Assembly: GCF_000426285.1 (NCBI RefSeq)
Contig: NZ_AUFB01000001.1
Coordinates: 62,001-126,000, forward strand
Origin: Rhizobium leucaenae USDA 9039
GTDB taxonomy: Bacteria > Pseudomonadota > Alphaproteobacteria > Rhizobiales > Rhizobiaceae
Length of the DNA: 64,000 nucleotides
Direction of reading: 5' to 3'
The translations under genes and the position numbers were made by a program. Below the pieces are notes generated by a model, which ran no database searches, was not told the origin of the DNA, and worked only from the letters and a program-made list of their open reading frames with translations. The stretch's first letter is position 1. Each line of letters starts with the position of its first letter. Shown in pieces: positions 8,673 through 17,315 of this stretch.

Positions 8673-10256
8673 TTATTCGGCGATCGACCATTTCTGCGGG
8701 TCGGCCTGATAAGGCCCGCCGCCTGGCGCCGGCGTCCAGACGAAATCCTTCATCTTGGACGAGACGATGCCGTAGCGCTTTGCCACCCAGAGCGTTGCCC
8801 AGGGCAGTTCCGTATTCATGACCTTGCAGACGTCCTGGTAGCGGCCGTCGCGCTTGGAGCTGTCTGTCTCGGCAAGTGCGGCGTTGAGCGCCGCGCTCAG
8901 ATCCGGCATGCGCGCCCGAACGACGTTCGCTCCGGCCGGCGGGATCTGGCTTTCATTCAGCCCGACATTGATGCTTCCGGCATCGGGTCCGTTCTGAAGC
9001 CCAGCATAGACCATCTGGAACTGTGCGACATCCGGCTTCGAATTGAGCACGATGCTGTTATAGGTCGGCGCATCGACTGCGCGCGGCACGACGTTGATGC
9101 CCACCTGGGCGAGCATGGCTTGGACGGCAGCCAGAACGTTGGTCGCAAGCGGCGTCGTGTAATAGGTCAGCAGCGTGATCGGCTTGCTGCCGTTGATCTG
9201 GTCCCATCCCGCTTCCGTCAGCAACTGCTTGGCCTTTGCAGGGTCGTAAGCGTAGTCGTCCATGCCCTTCGGTATCAATTGCTCGGCGACATAGGCGCAA
9301 TTGGCAGGCTTGGCCGCGCCGCCATAAAGGCTCTTGATGATGGCATCGCGATTGAGTGCGTACATCACCGCCTTGCGGACGCGCACATCCTTCCAGATCG
9401 GGGATTCCTGGTTGAAGCCGAGATAGTTGACGACGAAGGAATCGCCTTCGATAACCTTGAAGTTCTTGTCGTCCTTGAAGGTCGGCACGTCGTTGGAGTC
9501 GACATAGGTGAACTGGATTTCGCCGGATCTCAGAGCCGCGATCGCCGCAGCCGGATTGGCAAAATAGCGGTTGATGACGCGTTCGAGCGCAGGCTTGCCG
9601 CCGCGATATTCGGTGTTGGCCGCGAGCTCGACATATTGATCGGACACGTATTTCGTGAACTTGAACGGTCCCGTGCCGATCGGCGTGGTCGACCACCATG
9701 TGCTCTTCGCCAACTGATCGGCCGGTATCGAGGACAGGGCATGCTCCGGCAGCATCATGACCTTGGTCATGGTGTCGAGAAGGCTGCCGGTCGGCGCGCT
9801 GAGCTTGATGATGACCGTGTGCTCGTCCGGTGTCTCGACGGATGCGATGCTCTGCAGCCTGGCGGCGAGCACCGAGCCGGTCTTGGCGTTCATTGCAAGG
9901 CCGATGGTGAATTTGGCGTCCTTGGCCGCAAATGCCTGGCCATCATGCCATTTGGCATCCGCCAGTTTGAACGTGTAGGTCTTCTGATCCGGGCTCACCT
10001 CGTAGGAGCTCGCGAGCTCGCCGACGACTTTCTGCAGCTTCTCGTCATAGATGACGAGCGGTTCGTAGTAGATGCTGAGCCAGGTAAATCCGGCGGTTGC
10101 AGCAAGCGGATTGAAATTGCCCTGGAAGCCGCCCGGGCCGACATCGAAGCCACCGGAAAGGGTCGCCGCCTGCGTCTGGCCGACAAAGGCCGGAATTGCG
10201 GTCGTCGACAGCATGGCGGCAAGCGCGATGACGGATAAGCTAAACGGTCCTCTCAT
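8673..10256 (-). CDS. Periplasmic substrate-binding protein of a peptide/opine ABC importer (SBP family 5)
   Basis: About 527 residues. The ATG at 10256 is chosen because GGGAGGA stands 6 bp upstream and a typical signal peptide follows (hydrophobic SLSVIALAAMLSTTAIPAF, likely cleavage after QTQA). The body has the SBP_bac_5 layout, with SYEVSPDQKTYTFKL near residue 80 and RKAVMYALNRDAI near 300. It delivers the ligand to the DppB/C-type permeases encoded downstream. Its start lies inside the end of the GntR regulator gene (17-bp overlap), so regulator and transporter are one transcription unit. The substrate is unknown: peptide, opine or amino-sugar conjugate. Confidence 0.9.
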   Translation of the reverse strand: MRGPFSLSVIALAAMLSTTAIPAFVGQTQAATLSGGFDVGPGGFQGNFNPLAATAGFTWLSIYYEPLVIYDEKLQKVVGELASSYEVSPDQKTYTFKLADAKWHDGQAFAAKDAKFTIGLAMNAKTGSVLAARLQSIASVETPDEHTVIIKLSAPTGSLLDTMTKVMMLPEHALSSIPADQLAKSTWWSTTPIGTGPFKFTKYVSDQYVELAANTEYRGGKPALERVINRYFANPAAAIAALRSGEIQFTYVDSNDVPTFKDDKNFKVIEGDSFVVNYLGFNQESPIWKDVRVRKAVMYALNRDAIIKSLYGGAAKPANCAYVAEQLIPKGMDDYAYDPAKAKQLLTEAGWDQINGSKPITLLTYYTTPLATNVLAAVQAMLAQVGINVVPRAVDAPTYNSIVLNSKPDVAQFQMVYAGLQNGPDAGSINVGLNESQIPPAGANVVRARMPDLSAALNAALAETDSSKRDGRYQDVCKVMNTELPWATLWVAKRYGIVSSKMKDFVWTPAPGGGPYQADPQKWSIAE

Positions 10257-10983
10257 GTGTTCCTCCCACATTTGAACTTGTTTTGTTATTGGCAATCACC
10301 CGGGCAATGCCGTCGTAGTGGCGATCCAGGCGCCTGCGCGCCTCCTCCAGATCTTTTGCTTCCACCGCATCCACGATCGCGGCGTGATCACGCCAGGTCG
10401 CCATCGGGTCGAGGTTCTCCAGGTTGACGAAATCGGACGCCTTGTAGAAAGCGAGCCAGAAGACATCGATCAGTCGCACCAGTGTTTCATTGTGTTGGCA
10501 GCGAAAGAGCAGCCGGTGAAAGAGCTGATCGTCTTCGGCGAAGGTTTCTCCGCGCTCGGCATGGACGCGCATCCTGTTGACCGTGCCGCGCAGTTCGGCG
10601 ATGTCATCCTCGCCGATCATCTCTATCGTCTTGCCGATCAATCCCACTTCCAGCGTCCGGCGGATCTCAAGGACCTCCTCGATCTGCCGCAGCGCGCCGC
10701 CGAGCCCATAGGCAAGATTGTCGAGCAGCGGCTCGAAGGAAAAAGCCTTCACGAAAATGCCGACTCCGCGCCTCGTCTCCAGCACGCCAAGCGATTCCAG
10801 CGCCTTTATCCCCTCGCGCAGGGAATTCCGGCTGACGCCGAGCTGTGTCGCCAGCTCTCCCTCCGCGCGCAGAAGCGTGCCAGGCGCCAGACCGTTTTCA
10901 TCGATATAGGCCCGCAAACTCTCCTGAACCGAAACGTGCAGCAGGGGAGCGCGGTTCAGGGGCTTCATCGATTTCAAGGCCAT
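10240..10983 (-). CDS. GntR-family regulator, FadR subfamily (FCD domain)
   Basis: 247 residues: an N-terminal winged helix-turn-helix (LATQLGVSRNSLREGIKALESLGVLETRRGVGIFV, about residues 45-79) and a C-terminal all-helical FCD ligand domain with the metal-binding Asp/His pattern (DDQLFHRLLF, WRDHAAIVDAV, LDRHYDGI). It heads the peptide-type ABC operon and overlaps the binding-protein gene, so it most likely controls its own operon in response to the imported compound or a breakdown product. Confidence 0.9.
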   Translation of the reverse strand: MALKSMKPLNRAPLLHVSVQESLRAYIDENGLAPGTLLRAEGELATQLGVSRNSLREGIKALESLGVLETRRGVGIFVKAFSFEPLLDNLAYGLGGALRQIEEVLEIRRTLEVGLIGKTIEMIGEDDIAELRGTVNRMRVHAERGETFAEDDQLFHRLLFRCQHNETLVRLIDVFWLAFYKASDFVNLENLDPMATWRDHAAIVDAVEAKDLEEARRRLDRHYDGIARVIANNKTSSNVGGTHERTV

Positions 10984-11025
10984 CTCCGGCGTCTTTCCAA
11001 CATGTCAATCAAGGCGAAAGCTAAC

Positions 11026-11044
11026 ATATCCACTTGTAGGATAT
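11026..11044. promoter_or_regulatory. Candidate operator of the FadR-type regulator
   Basis: An inverted repeat ATATCC-N7-GGATAT lies 43 bp before the start of the GntR gene, in the 277-bp space (10984-11260) between it and the LacI gene. The position fits autoregulation. The arms are short, so this is only a suggestion; nothing else distinctive was seen in that space. Confidence 0.25.
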
Positions 11045-11260
11045 ATGTCAAATAAACAGACCGATTGATACAGTGAGAACCTTCGCCGTCGGCTAGATCA
11101 ACGCCCTGGGGCGAACTCTTTTTGGGTCTGACAATGACAATAAACAGGGGCGCCGATAACCCGGTGGGCCGCGTCCTTCGGCTGAGGCGATAGTCTTCTG
11201 CTATGCCGCTTGGATTTCCGGATCGATGACTGCTGCGCTGTCCGTGGCGCAAAATGATCT

Positions 11261-12265
11261 TCAGGCGCTGGTGCTCTCGCGGGCCAAAAGTTCAAACCCA
11301 AGATCCGTCTGCTCAGTATTAGGCTTGGCGGCGGCTTCCAGCGCCGCAAGAACCTTCTCCGCGGCCAGTTTTCCGGTTTCGTAGCGGCGTGTTGCGATGG
11401 AGGAGAGCGACGGGGAAACGCAAGCCGCAAATTCGAGATCGTGAAAACCGATGATCGATATGTCGTCGGGCACGCGTAGGCCCCGCTTTCGGCATTCCTG
11501 CATCGCGCCGAGAGCGAGATTGTCATCGGTGCAGAATATGGCTTCGGGAACATTGCCGCGTTCATGTGCCGTGGCAAAGAGTTCCGATCCGAGTGCCACC
11601 GAACTGTGCCGCGGCTTCTGAGCGATGATTTCCAAGCTTGGCATGTCGGCTTCTCGCATCGCTTTGTGATAGCCGTCGAAGCGCGACTGGGCGCGATGGT
11701 CGAGATTGCCGGTAAGGAACGCAATCCGACGAAAGCCGCGCGCGATGAGATGGCGGGTTGCCGTGTAACCGGCATGTTCCTGGGACATGCCGATGTTGAG
11801 ATTTATCGGCTCCTCGGAAAGTTCGAAGGTTTCGACGACCGGCAGGTTTGCCTGAATAAGAAGCTGCCTGGAAAGCGCCGTGTGGTGAATGCCGGCGATG
11901 ATGATCGCTTCGACCCTTTGCCCCAGCAGCGCTTTGATCGCATTTTCTTCCTCGTTTTCGGAATAGCGGCTGTTGACGACCAATACCTGAAAACCGGCGT
12001 CGATCAGAACCTCGTGCAGCGCAAAAAGATATTCGGCAAAGATCACGTTATAGAGGGTCGGGACGATCACGCCGATCGTGTGGGTACGCGACGAGGCAAG
12101 CCTGCTCGCTGCGACATTCGGTACATAACCGAGTTCGTTTACCGCCGCATGGACGCGCAGGCGCAATCCCTCCGACACCGCCCCGGGCTTCCTTAGAACG
12201 CGGGATACGGTGATGGGGCTGACGCCAGCTAGGTTTGCCACATCATCCAAGGTTATTCGGCGCAT
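11261..12265 (-). CDS. LacI-family transcriptional regulator
   Basis: 334 residues from the ATG at 12265 (a TTG one codon earlier is also possible). The N-terminal HTH and hinge helix read ITLDDVANLAGVSPITVSRVLRKP and ASRLASSRTHTIGVIVP, followed by a periplasmic-binding-protein-like domain with DHRAQSRFDGY and IFCTDDNLALGAM. The ligand domain resembles the gluconate/GntR-type branch. It is divergent from a sugar ABC operon, and two palindromes with the central CG typical of LacI operators lie between the genes, so it probably represses that operon until its inducer binds. Confidence 0.92.
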   Translation of the reverse strand: MRRITLDDVANLAGVSPITVSRVLRKPGAVSEGLRLRVHAAVNELGYVPNVAASRLASSRTHTIGVIVPTLYNVIFAEYLFALHEVLIDAGFQVLVVNSRYSENEEENAIKALLGQRVEAIIIAGIHHTALSRQLLIQANLPVVETFELSEEPINLNIGMSQEHAGYTATRHLIARGFRRIAFLTGNLDHRAQSRFDGYHKAMREADMPSLEIIAQKPRHSSVALGSELFATAHERGNVPEAIFCTDDNLALGAMQECRKRGLRVPDDISIIGFHDLEFAACVSPSLSSIATRRYETGKLAAEKVLAALEAAAKPNTEQTDLGFELLARESTSA

Positions 12266-12332
12266 CAAGTATCGTTCACATGTTGTTGAATTCGAATTCT
12301 CCAGAATAAGAATATCTATAAATACTTCATAG

Positions 12333-12348
12333 TTGACAGCGCTAGCAA
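12333..12348. promoter_or_regulatory. LacI-type operator, upstream half of a pair
   Basis: TTGACAGCGCTAGCAA, an imperfect copy (one mismatched pair) of the perfect palindrome 23 bp further on. Two sites on nearly the same helix face suggest cooperative binding by the adjacent LacI regulator. Confidence 0.6.
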
Positions 12349-12355
12349 TTAGAAT

Positions 12356-12383
12356 TTGACAGCGCTGTCAACCATGTTACGCT
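12356..12383 (+). promoter_or_regulatory. Perfect LacI-type operator overlapping a promoter
   Basis: The 16-bp perfect palindrome TTGACAGCGCTGTCAA (12356-12371) has a central CG as in LacI-family sites. Its first six bases are also a consensus -35 box, and TACGCT at 12378-12383 (16-bp spacing) could be the -10 box. Binding there would block RNA polymerase from the binding-protein gene starting at 12484. Confidence 0.6.
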
Positions 12384-12483
12384 TCCAAAAGTTCGGGAAA
12401 GGATGGGATGGAGCCTTTCCGGAATCAATCATGCCGATCAAAAAAGAAGGGGCGATGCAATTCGCCCGAGGAGGAGGACTTCT

Positions 12484-13623
12484 ATGCTGAAAGCTATCAA
12501 AGTAAGATCCGCTCGGATCGCCGTGTTTTCCGTACCGTTCATTGCGCTGCTGAGTGGCGTAGCCTATGCAGAACCAAAAGTCGTATCCGGCCCTGCGGGC
12601 GATCCGAAATGCATGACACCCTGGGCAGCCGATACGCAGTTTCTGCAATTCCCGAAAAAAGAAGGTCCCTATCGGATCGCGCTTGCCAACGGCTATATCG
12701 CCAATACCTGGCGCATTCAGATGGTGCAGACGGCCAAGGCCTATGCCGCGCAACCCGATGTTGCATCTAAGCTGAAGGAATTCAAAGTCGTGTCGACGGG
12801 AGAAGATGTTCCCGCACAGATATCGGCAATCAACAATTTCATCGATGCCGGCTATGATGCGATCGTCGTGGATGCACAGAACCCGACCGCATTCGGCCCC
12901 GTCATCAAACGCGCCAAGCAGGCCGGTGTCATCCTGGTTGCTTTCGACAACACCCTCGATACCAAGGACGCCATCAACGTCAATGTCGACCAAAAGGGTC
13001 TCGGTGTCATCTGGGCCGATTGGCTTGTGAAACACATGCCCAATGGCGGCAAGGTTCTCGAGGTGCGAGGGGTAGCCGGTACCTCCGTCGATACCGATCG
13101 GCACAACGGCATCAAGGAGACGCTGGATGCGTCCGGCAAGAAGTTCAATGTAACGGAAGTTGTCGGCAAATGGGACGACGGCGTTGCGCAGAAGGCGACT
13201 GCCGACGCGATCGCGACCAACGGTCCCTTCGACGGTATCACCGCGCAGGGTGGCGATACCGGTGTAGTACAAGCGATGATGGATGCCAAGCATCCCTTCG
13301 TGCCTTTCGGCGGCGAGACGGAAAATGGCTTTCGCAAGCTTTGCGCAGCGCATTCGGGTGACGGCCTGAAATGTGCGTCCGCGGGTACCGGACCCGCCCA
13401 AGTCGCAGTTGCTATCAAAACCGCGATCGCCGCTCTGGAAGGTCAGGTCATACCGCAGGCCGTAAAGCTCCCGACAGCTCTCGTCGAAGATCCGAATTTC
13501 AAGGAAGGCCAGGATTATTATCCCAAGCAGTCCGATAATTTCTTCGTCGGCAACTCCTTCCCAACCTGCGGCATCAATTTCACCGCTCAGGAGATCATGG
13601 GTCAGACTAAGGAAAATCAATAA
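12484..13623 (+). CDS. Periplasmic sugar-binding protein of an ABC importer
   Basis: 379 residues from the ATG at 12484, which has GAGGAGGA 8 bp upstream; a longer frame from 12403 lacks such a site. A signal peptide with hydrophobic core and likely cleavage at AYA/EP precedes a Peripla_BP_4 fold (GYDAIVVDAQNPTAFGPV near residue 123, GGDTGVVQAM near 257). It is larger than RbsB (about 300) and closer in size to the binding proteins of rhizobial polyol/sugar systems. It is the first gene of a four-gene ABC operon controlled by the divergent LacI protein. The ligand is not determined. Confidence 0.92.
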   Translation: MLKAIKVRSARIAVFSVPFIALLSGVAYAEPKVVSGPAGDPKCMTPWAADTQFLQFPKKEGPYRIALANGYIANTWRIQMVQTAKAYAAQPDVASKLKEFKVVSTGEDVPAQISAINNFIDAGYDAIVVDAQNPTAFGPVIKRAKQAGVILVAFDNTLDTKDAINVNVDQKGLGVIWADWLVKHMPNGGKVLEVRGVAGTSVDTDRHNGIKETLDASGKKFNVTEVVGKWDDGVAQKATADAIATNGPFDGITAQGGDTGVVQAMMDAKHPFVPFGGETENGFRKLCAAHSGDGLKCASAGTGPAQVAVAIKTAIAALEGQVIPQAVKLPTALVEDPNFKEGQDYYPKQSDNFFVGNSFPTCGINFTAQEIMGQTKENQ

Positions 13624-13644
13624 TTGCCTTTGATTCCGACGCTT

Positions 13645-13670
13645 GACTGCGGACCATCGTGTCCGCAGTC
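13645..13670 (+). promoter_or_regulatory. Intercistronic stem-loop behind the binding-protein gene
   Basis: A perfect 10-bp stem (GACTGCGGAC, loop CATCGT, GTCCGCAGTC) followed by TCGTTCTT lies 22 bp after the binding-protein stop and 34 bp before the ATPase start. It can act as a partial terminator or as a 3' stabiliser of the binding-protein message. Confidence 0.65.
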
Positions 13671-13703
13671 TCGTTCTTGCGGCACCCGATGGGAGGTTGG
13701 GGC

Positions 13704-15242
13704 GTGAGTTTATCCGAACCGTTTTTCCGGATGGAAGGCATATCCAAGCGCTATGGCGGTGTCGTTGCGCTGAAAGAAGCCAATATCGCCATTCGACCGG
13801 GAGCCATACACGCCGTTCTCGGTGAGAATGGCGCAGGCAAATCGACCCTCATCAAGATCATGGCAGGTGTCGTCGCCGCGGATGAAGGCCGTATGGTGTT
13901 CGACGGCAAAGAAGTGTCCTTCGCCACGCCTGCCGCGGCCAATAATGCGGGTATCGTCTGCGTGTTCCAGGAATTGTCGCTCGTTCCGGATCTGTCCGTG
14001 GCCGACAATGTCGTCATCAGCAATCCGCCATTGCGGTTCGGCATGATTGATCGTCGCAGGCAGAGGCAGATTGCTGAAGAGGCACTGGCACGTGCCGGCG
14101 CTTCCGATATCCACCCGTCTTCTCTCGTCAAGGATCTGCCGCTCTCCCGCCGCCAGATGGTCGAGATTGCCAAGGCGCTTGCTCGTAAGCCGCGGATCAT
14201 GATCCTCGACGAAGCAACGTCGGCGTTGACCCAACCCGATGTCGAAAAGGTGTTCAGCGTGCTGAAGCGGCTGCGCTCCGAGGGCATGGCGCTTATCTAC
14301 ATTTCGCATCGTATGCACGAGATTGCCCAACTGGCGGATGAGTGCACCGTCTTTCGCAACGGGCGCAGCATCGAATCCTATCCGGCCGGTACAAAGAGCG
14401 ACCAGCAGGTGATCGAGCTGATGATCGGGCGTGAATATACGAGCGTCTTTCCGCCTAAACACGCAGCCGAGAATGGGCTTGCTCCAATCCTCTCGTGCCG
14501 GAATCTTTCCTGGGGCGATCGGCTCTCCGCTATAAGCTTCGATGTCCGGCCCGGCGAAATCGTCGGGCTCGGCGGACTGGATGGACAGGGGCAGCGGGAG
14601 CTGCTGCTGGCGCTGTTCGGTGTGCTGCGCGACGTCCGGGGCGATGTGCAGATTTCTGGCCGAAGCGTGACAATGAAAAGTCCAAAACAGGCAAAATCCG
14701 CGGAAACATCGATCGCGCTTATCCCGGAGGATCGCAAGACTGAAGGGCTGATGCTGCCCATGACTGTGCGTGAGAATCTGTCGATTGCAGCGCTCGACAG
14801 CGTGTCCAGCAGGGGTGTGATCGACCGCGCCGCCGAGGCCGGCCGGATTGACGAACTCCTCAAGCTACTGGCGATCAAGGCCGCGACGATCGACATGCCG
14901 GTCGGAGCGCTTTCCGGCGGCAATCAGCAGAAGGTTGTCATTGCCAAGTGGCTGATGAACCGGCCGAAGATCGTTTTGCTGAACGACCCGACGCGAGGCA
15001 TCGATGTCGGTACCAAGCAGGAGATCTACGTCTTGCTCCGCAAGCTCGCGGAAGCCGGCGTCGCGCTCATCTTCTATTCCACCGACTATGACGAACTGAT
15101 CGGCTGCTGCGATCGGGTGCTGGTGATGTACGACGGCAGCATCGTCCGGGTGCTGGATGGCACTGATATCAATGAACGCGAATTGATTGGCAGTGCGCTC
15201 AACATTGGTGCACATCTGACGGAACAGAAGGTCGGCCAATGA
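13704..15242 (+). CDS. Sugar ABC transporter ATP-binding protein (RbsA/MglA type, two ATPase domains)
   Basis: About 512 residues from a GTG at 13704 with GGGAGG 7 bp upstream; the same frame is open to an ATG at 13659. Two ABC cassettes: the first has Walker A GENGAGKS near residue 44, PLSRRQMVEIAKAL and Walker B IMILDEATSAL; the second has the degenerate P-loop GGLDGQGQRE, as usual in RbsA/MglA, and an intact LSGGNQQKV signature. It energises the two permeases encoded next. Confidence 0.93.
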   Translation: MSLSEPFFRMEGISKRYGGVVALKEANIAIRPGAIHAVLGENGAGKSTLIKIMAGVVAADEGRMVFDGKEVSFATPAAANNAGIVCVFQELSLVPDLSVADNVVISNPPLRFGMIDRRRQRQIAEEALARAGASDIHPSSLVKDLPLSRRQMVEIAKALARKPRIMILDEATSALTQPDVEKVFSVLKRLRSEGMALIYISHRMHEIAQLADECTVFRNGRSIESYPAGTKSDQQVIELMIGREYTSVFPPKHAAENGLAPILSCRNLSWGDRLSAISFDVRPGEIVGLGGLDGQGQRELLLALFGVLRDVRGDVQISGRSVTMKSPKQAKSAETSIALIPEDRKTEGLMLPMTVRENLSIAALDSVSSRGVIDRAAEAGRIDELLKLLAIKAATIDMPVGALSGGNQQKVVIAKWLMNRPKIVLLNDPTRGIDVGTKQEIYVLLRKLAEAGVALIFYSTDYDELIGCCDRVLVMYDGSIVRVLDGTDINERELIGSALNIGAHLTEQKVGQ

Positions 15243-16234
15243 AAGAGATACCACACGGCGAATGGCGCTTCTGGTATGCGCAACACAAGGGGACGCTGCT
15301 CGCCGCGGCGCTCTTCCTCGTTATGTTCGTGATCTATGTCTCGAACCACCCGGCCGGATTTACCCCCAATGTCGTGCAGACCGCATCGAACAAGGCGGCG
15401 TTGCTTGCCTTCGTGGCGATGGCGCAATGTTTTGTGGTTATCACGGCCGGCATCGACCTTTCTGTCGGCATGATCCTCATTCTCTGCAATTGCCTCGCCT
15501 CATGGCTTGTCGTCGGAACGCCATTTGAGACCGCTTTGGGCGTTGCTGCCGTTCTTTTGACGGGGCTCGCCTGTGGCATGCTGAACGGCCTGGTGATCAT
15601 CTTCGGACGATTGCAGCCGATCGTGACAACGATCGCGACAAGCGCCATCTTCTTTGGATTGGCGCTGGTATTGCGTCCGACGCCGGGCGGTGCGGTGAAT
15701 GAGACGTTGGCGGATGCCTTTACCTCAAAGCTGTTCGGTGTGATTCCCGCAAGCCTAGTCGTGCTTGCGGCCACCCTCCTGATCGTCTGGATCCCGTTCA
15801 GCCGGTCGATCTGGGGCCGTGCCGCCTATGCGGCAGGATCGGCGGAGAACGCCGCCTACATGTCCGGCATGCCGATCAAGCGTGCGAAGTTCGCAGCCTA
15901 TGCACTGGCGGGATTGATGTCGGCGATCGGCGGGCTCTACCTGACCTTCTTTTCCTATACCGGCGAAGCGGCGTTTGCGAGCGGCAATGCATACACGCTT
16001 TATTCGATTGCTGCTGTGGTGCTTGGCGGCGTTTCACTGGCCGGTGGAAAAGGTGGCGCGGTCGGTGCCGTCTTCGGCGCACTGGCTTTCCGAACGATCG
16101 GCGATCTGCTGTTCGTCTTTGATCTCGATCCTCTCTGGCAACCCCTGTTCCAGGGCGTGGTACTCATGCTGGCGATCAGCATCGGCTGCATGGGTCTGGC
16201 GCGGGTTCGCAACCGTCTGGAGTGGTTTCAATGA
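15239..16234 (+). CDS. Sugar ABC transporter permease (RbsC family), first of two
   Basis: 331 residues, around nine hydrophobic helices, with GIDLSVGMIL near residue 76, the ATPase-contact loop AAGSAENAAYMSGMPIKRAK and VVLGGVSLAGGKGG near the C-terminus. It starts inside the ATPase gene's stop (ATGA overlap). Its partner permease follows, so the translocation pore is probably a heterodimer. Confidence 0.92.
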   Translation: MKEIPHGEWRFWYAQHKGTLLAAALFLVMFVIYVSNHPAGFTPNVVQTASNKAALLAFVAMAQCFVVITAGIDLSVGMILILCNCLASWLVVGTPFETALGVAAVLLTGLACGMLNGLVIIFGRLQPIVTTIATSAIFFGLALVLRPTPGGAVNETLADAFTSKLFGVIPASLVVLAATLLIVWIPFSRSIWGRAAYAAGSAENAAYMSGMPIKRAKFAAYALAGLMSAIGGLYLTFFSYTGEAAFASGNAYTLYSIAAVVLGGVSLAGGKGGAVGAVFGALAFRTIGDLLFVFDLDPLWQPLFQGVVLMLAISIGCMGLARVRNRLEWFQ

Positions 16235-17214
16235 GCGAGGATGCATCCCTCATGCAGCGATCTCGCATACCCGCGCGTTTGCGCCGCGTCGACCCGGCGG
16301 TGGCAATCGCCTTCGGTTGCATCCTGCTGCTGTTGCTCGGCGGCTCCATTTACTCGTCGAATTTCCTGTCGCCGGACTATCTGTTGCAACAGTTGAAGGT
16401 CGCATCGTTTCTCGGGGTCATCGCAACCGGCATGATGATGGTCATTCTTATCGGGCAGATCGACCTCTCCGTTCCCTGGGTGGTCGCCGCCGGAGCGATG
16501 ATGGCTTGCGCAGCAACGGCCTATGGCAGTGTCGGATCTTTTTTCGCCATTCCGTTCGGGATTCTGTGCGGCGCGGTGATCGGCGGGGTCAACGGCATTG
16601 CGGTTGCCTATCTGCGCATTCCGTCGATGATCATCACGCTTGCGACGAATGCGGTCGTGCAGGGGCTGATGGTCGTCTATACCGGCGGTTTCGCGCCTCA
16701 GGATGCGGCATCGCCGGCGATGCGTTTTCTCGCGACCGGCTATGTGATACCTCCGATTCCAAATGGGGTGCTTGTCTGGCTGGTCGTCGGCCTTCTCGCC
16801 GTTTTCCTGCTTGTGAGAACGACGTTCGGCCGTTCGCTATATGCGATCGGAAACCGGGAGAGAGCCGCCTACATGTCGGGGATCGACACGCGCCGCATCA
16901 CTTTGCTGGCATTCGTGATGTCCGGCGGGCTCAGCGCCCTGGGCGGAGTACTTCTGGCCGGCTACGCCTCCAAGGCGTCGCAATCGATGGGGGATGCTTA
17001 TCTCTTGCCGTCGATTGCGGCTGTCGTCCTCGGGGGTACGCACGTGCTCGGCGGCAAGGGATCGTATCTCGGAACCGTCGCCGGCGTGATCCTGATTACC
17101 CTTCTACAATCCATCCTCTCCGTCATGCAAATCGAAGAAGCCGGACGGCAGCTCATCTATGGTGTCGTCATTATCTGCATGCTGCTGCTCTATGGGCGCC
17201 AAAAGCTGAGTTAG
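16231..17214 (+). CDS. Sugar ABC transporter permease (RbsC family), second of two
   Basis: About 327 residues; the ATG at 16231 overlaps the stop of the preceding permease (ATGA), with GGAG upstream; an in-frame ATG at 16222 is possible. It has GQIDLSVPWVVAAGA, the contact loop IGNRERAAYMSGIDTRR and VVLGGTHVLGGKGS. It forms the last transport gene of the operon; cobF begins 101 bp later on the same strand. Confidence 0.92.
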   Translation: MSEDASLMQRSRIPARLRRVDPAVAIAFGCILLLLLGGSIYSSNFLSPDYLLQQLKVASFLGVIATGMMMVILIGQIDLSVPWVVAAGAMMACAATAYGSVGSFFAIPFGILCGAVIGGVNGIAVAYLRIPSMIITLATNAVVQGLMVVYTGGFAPQDAASPAMRFLATGYVIPPIPNGVLVWLVVGLLAVFLLVRTTFGRSLYAIGNRERAAYMSGIDTRRITLLAFVMSGGLSALGGVLLAGYASKASQSMGDAYLLPSIAAVVLGGTHVLGGKGSYLGTVAGVILITLLQSILSVMQIEEAGRQLIYGVVIICMLLLYGRQKLS

Positions 17215-17270
17215 AAATGGATGACTGCAAGCCTACCGCGGCCAACTTGCTTGCCTACCACACTTGAAAT

Positions 17271-17309
17271 GCCCTTCCGCTTCCGGCAAACAGCCGGAAG
17301 AACGAGGGC
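17271..17309 (+). promoter_or_regulatory. Leader hairpin in front of cobF reaching into the ribosome binding site
   Basis: An inner perfect 8-bp stem (CTTCCGGC 17280-17287, GCCGGAAG 17293-17300, loop AAACA) is enclosed by an outer 5-bp stem GCCCT/AGGGC with a 4x4 internal loop. The 3' outer arm is part of the purine-rich region just before the cobF ATG at 17316, so folding would mask the Shine-Dalgarno. No T-run follows, and the conserved B12-box of cobalamin riboswitches was not recognised. Confidence 0.45.
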
Positions 17310-17315
17310 GAGGAA

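Noticed and set aside
8550..10238. 562-codon plus-strand frame
   Set aside because: Mirror of the family-5 binding protein gene; composition is that of antisense coding sequence.
12349..13620. 423-codon minus-strand frame
   Set aside because: Antisense to a signal-peptide-bearing sugar-binding protein with a strong ribosome site.
17215..17315. Cobalamin riboswitch upstream of cobF
   Set aside because: The space is only 101 bp and no conserved B12-box could be recognised; only a simple nested hairpin is seen.
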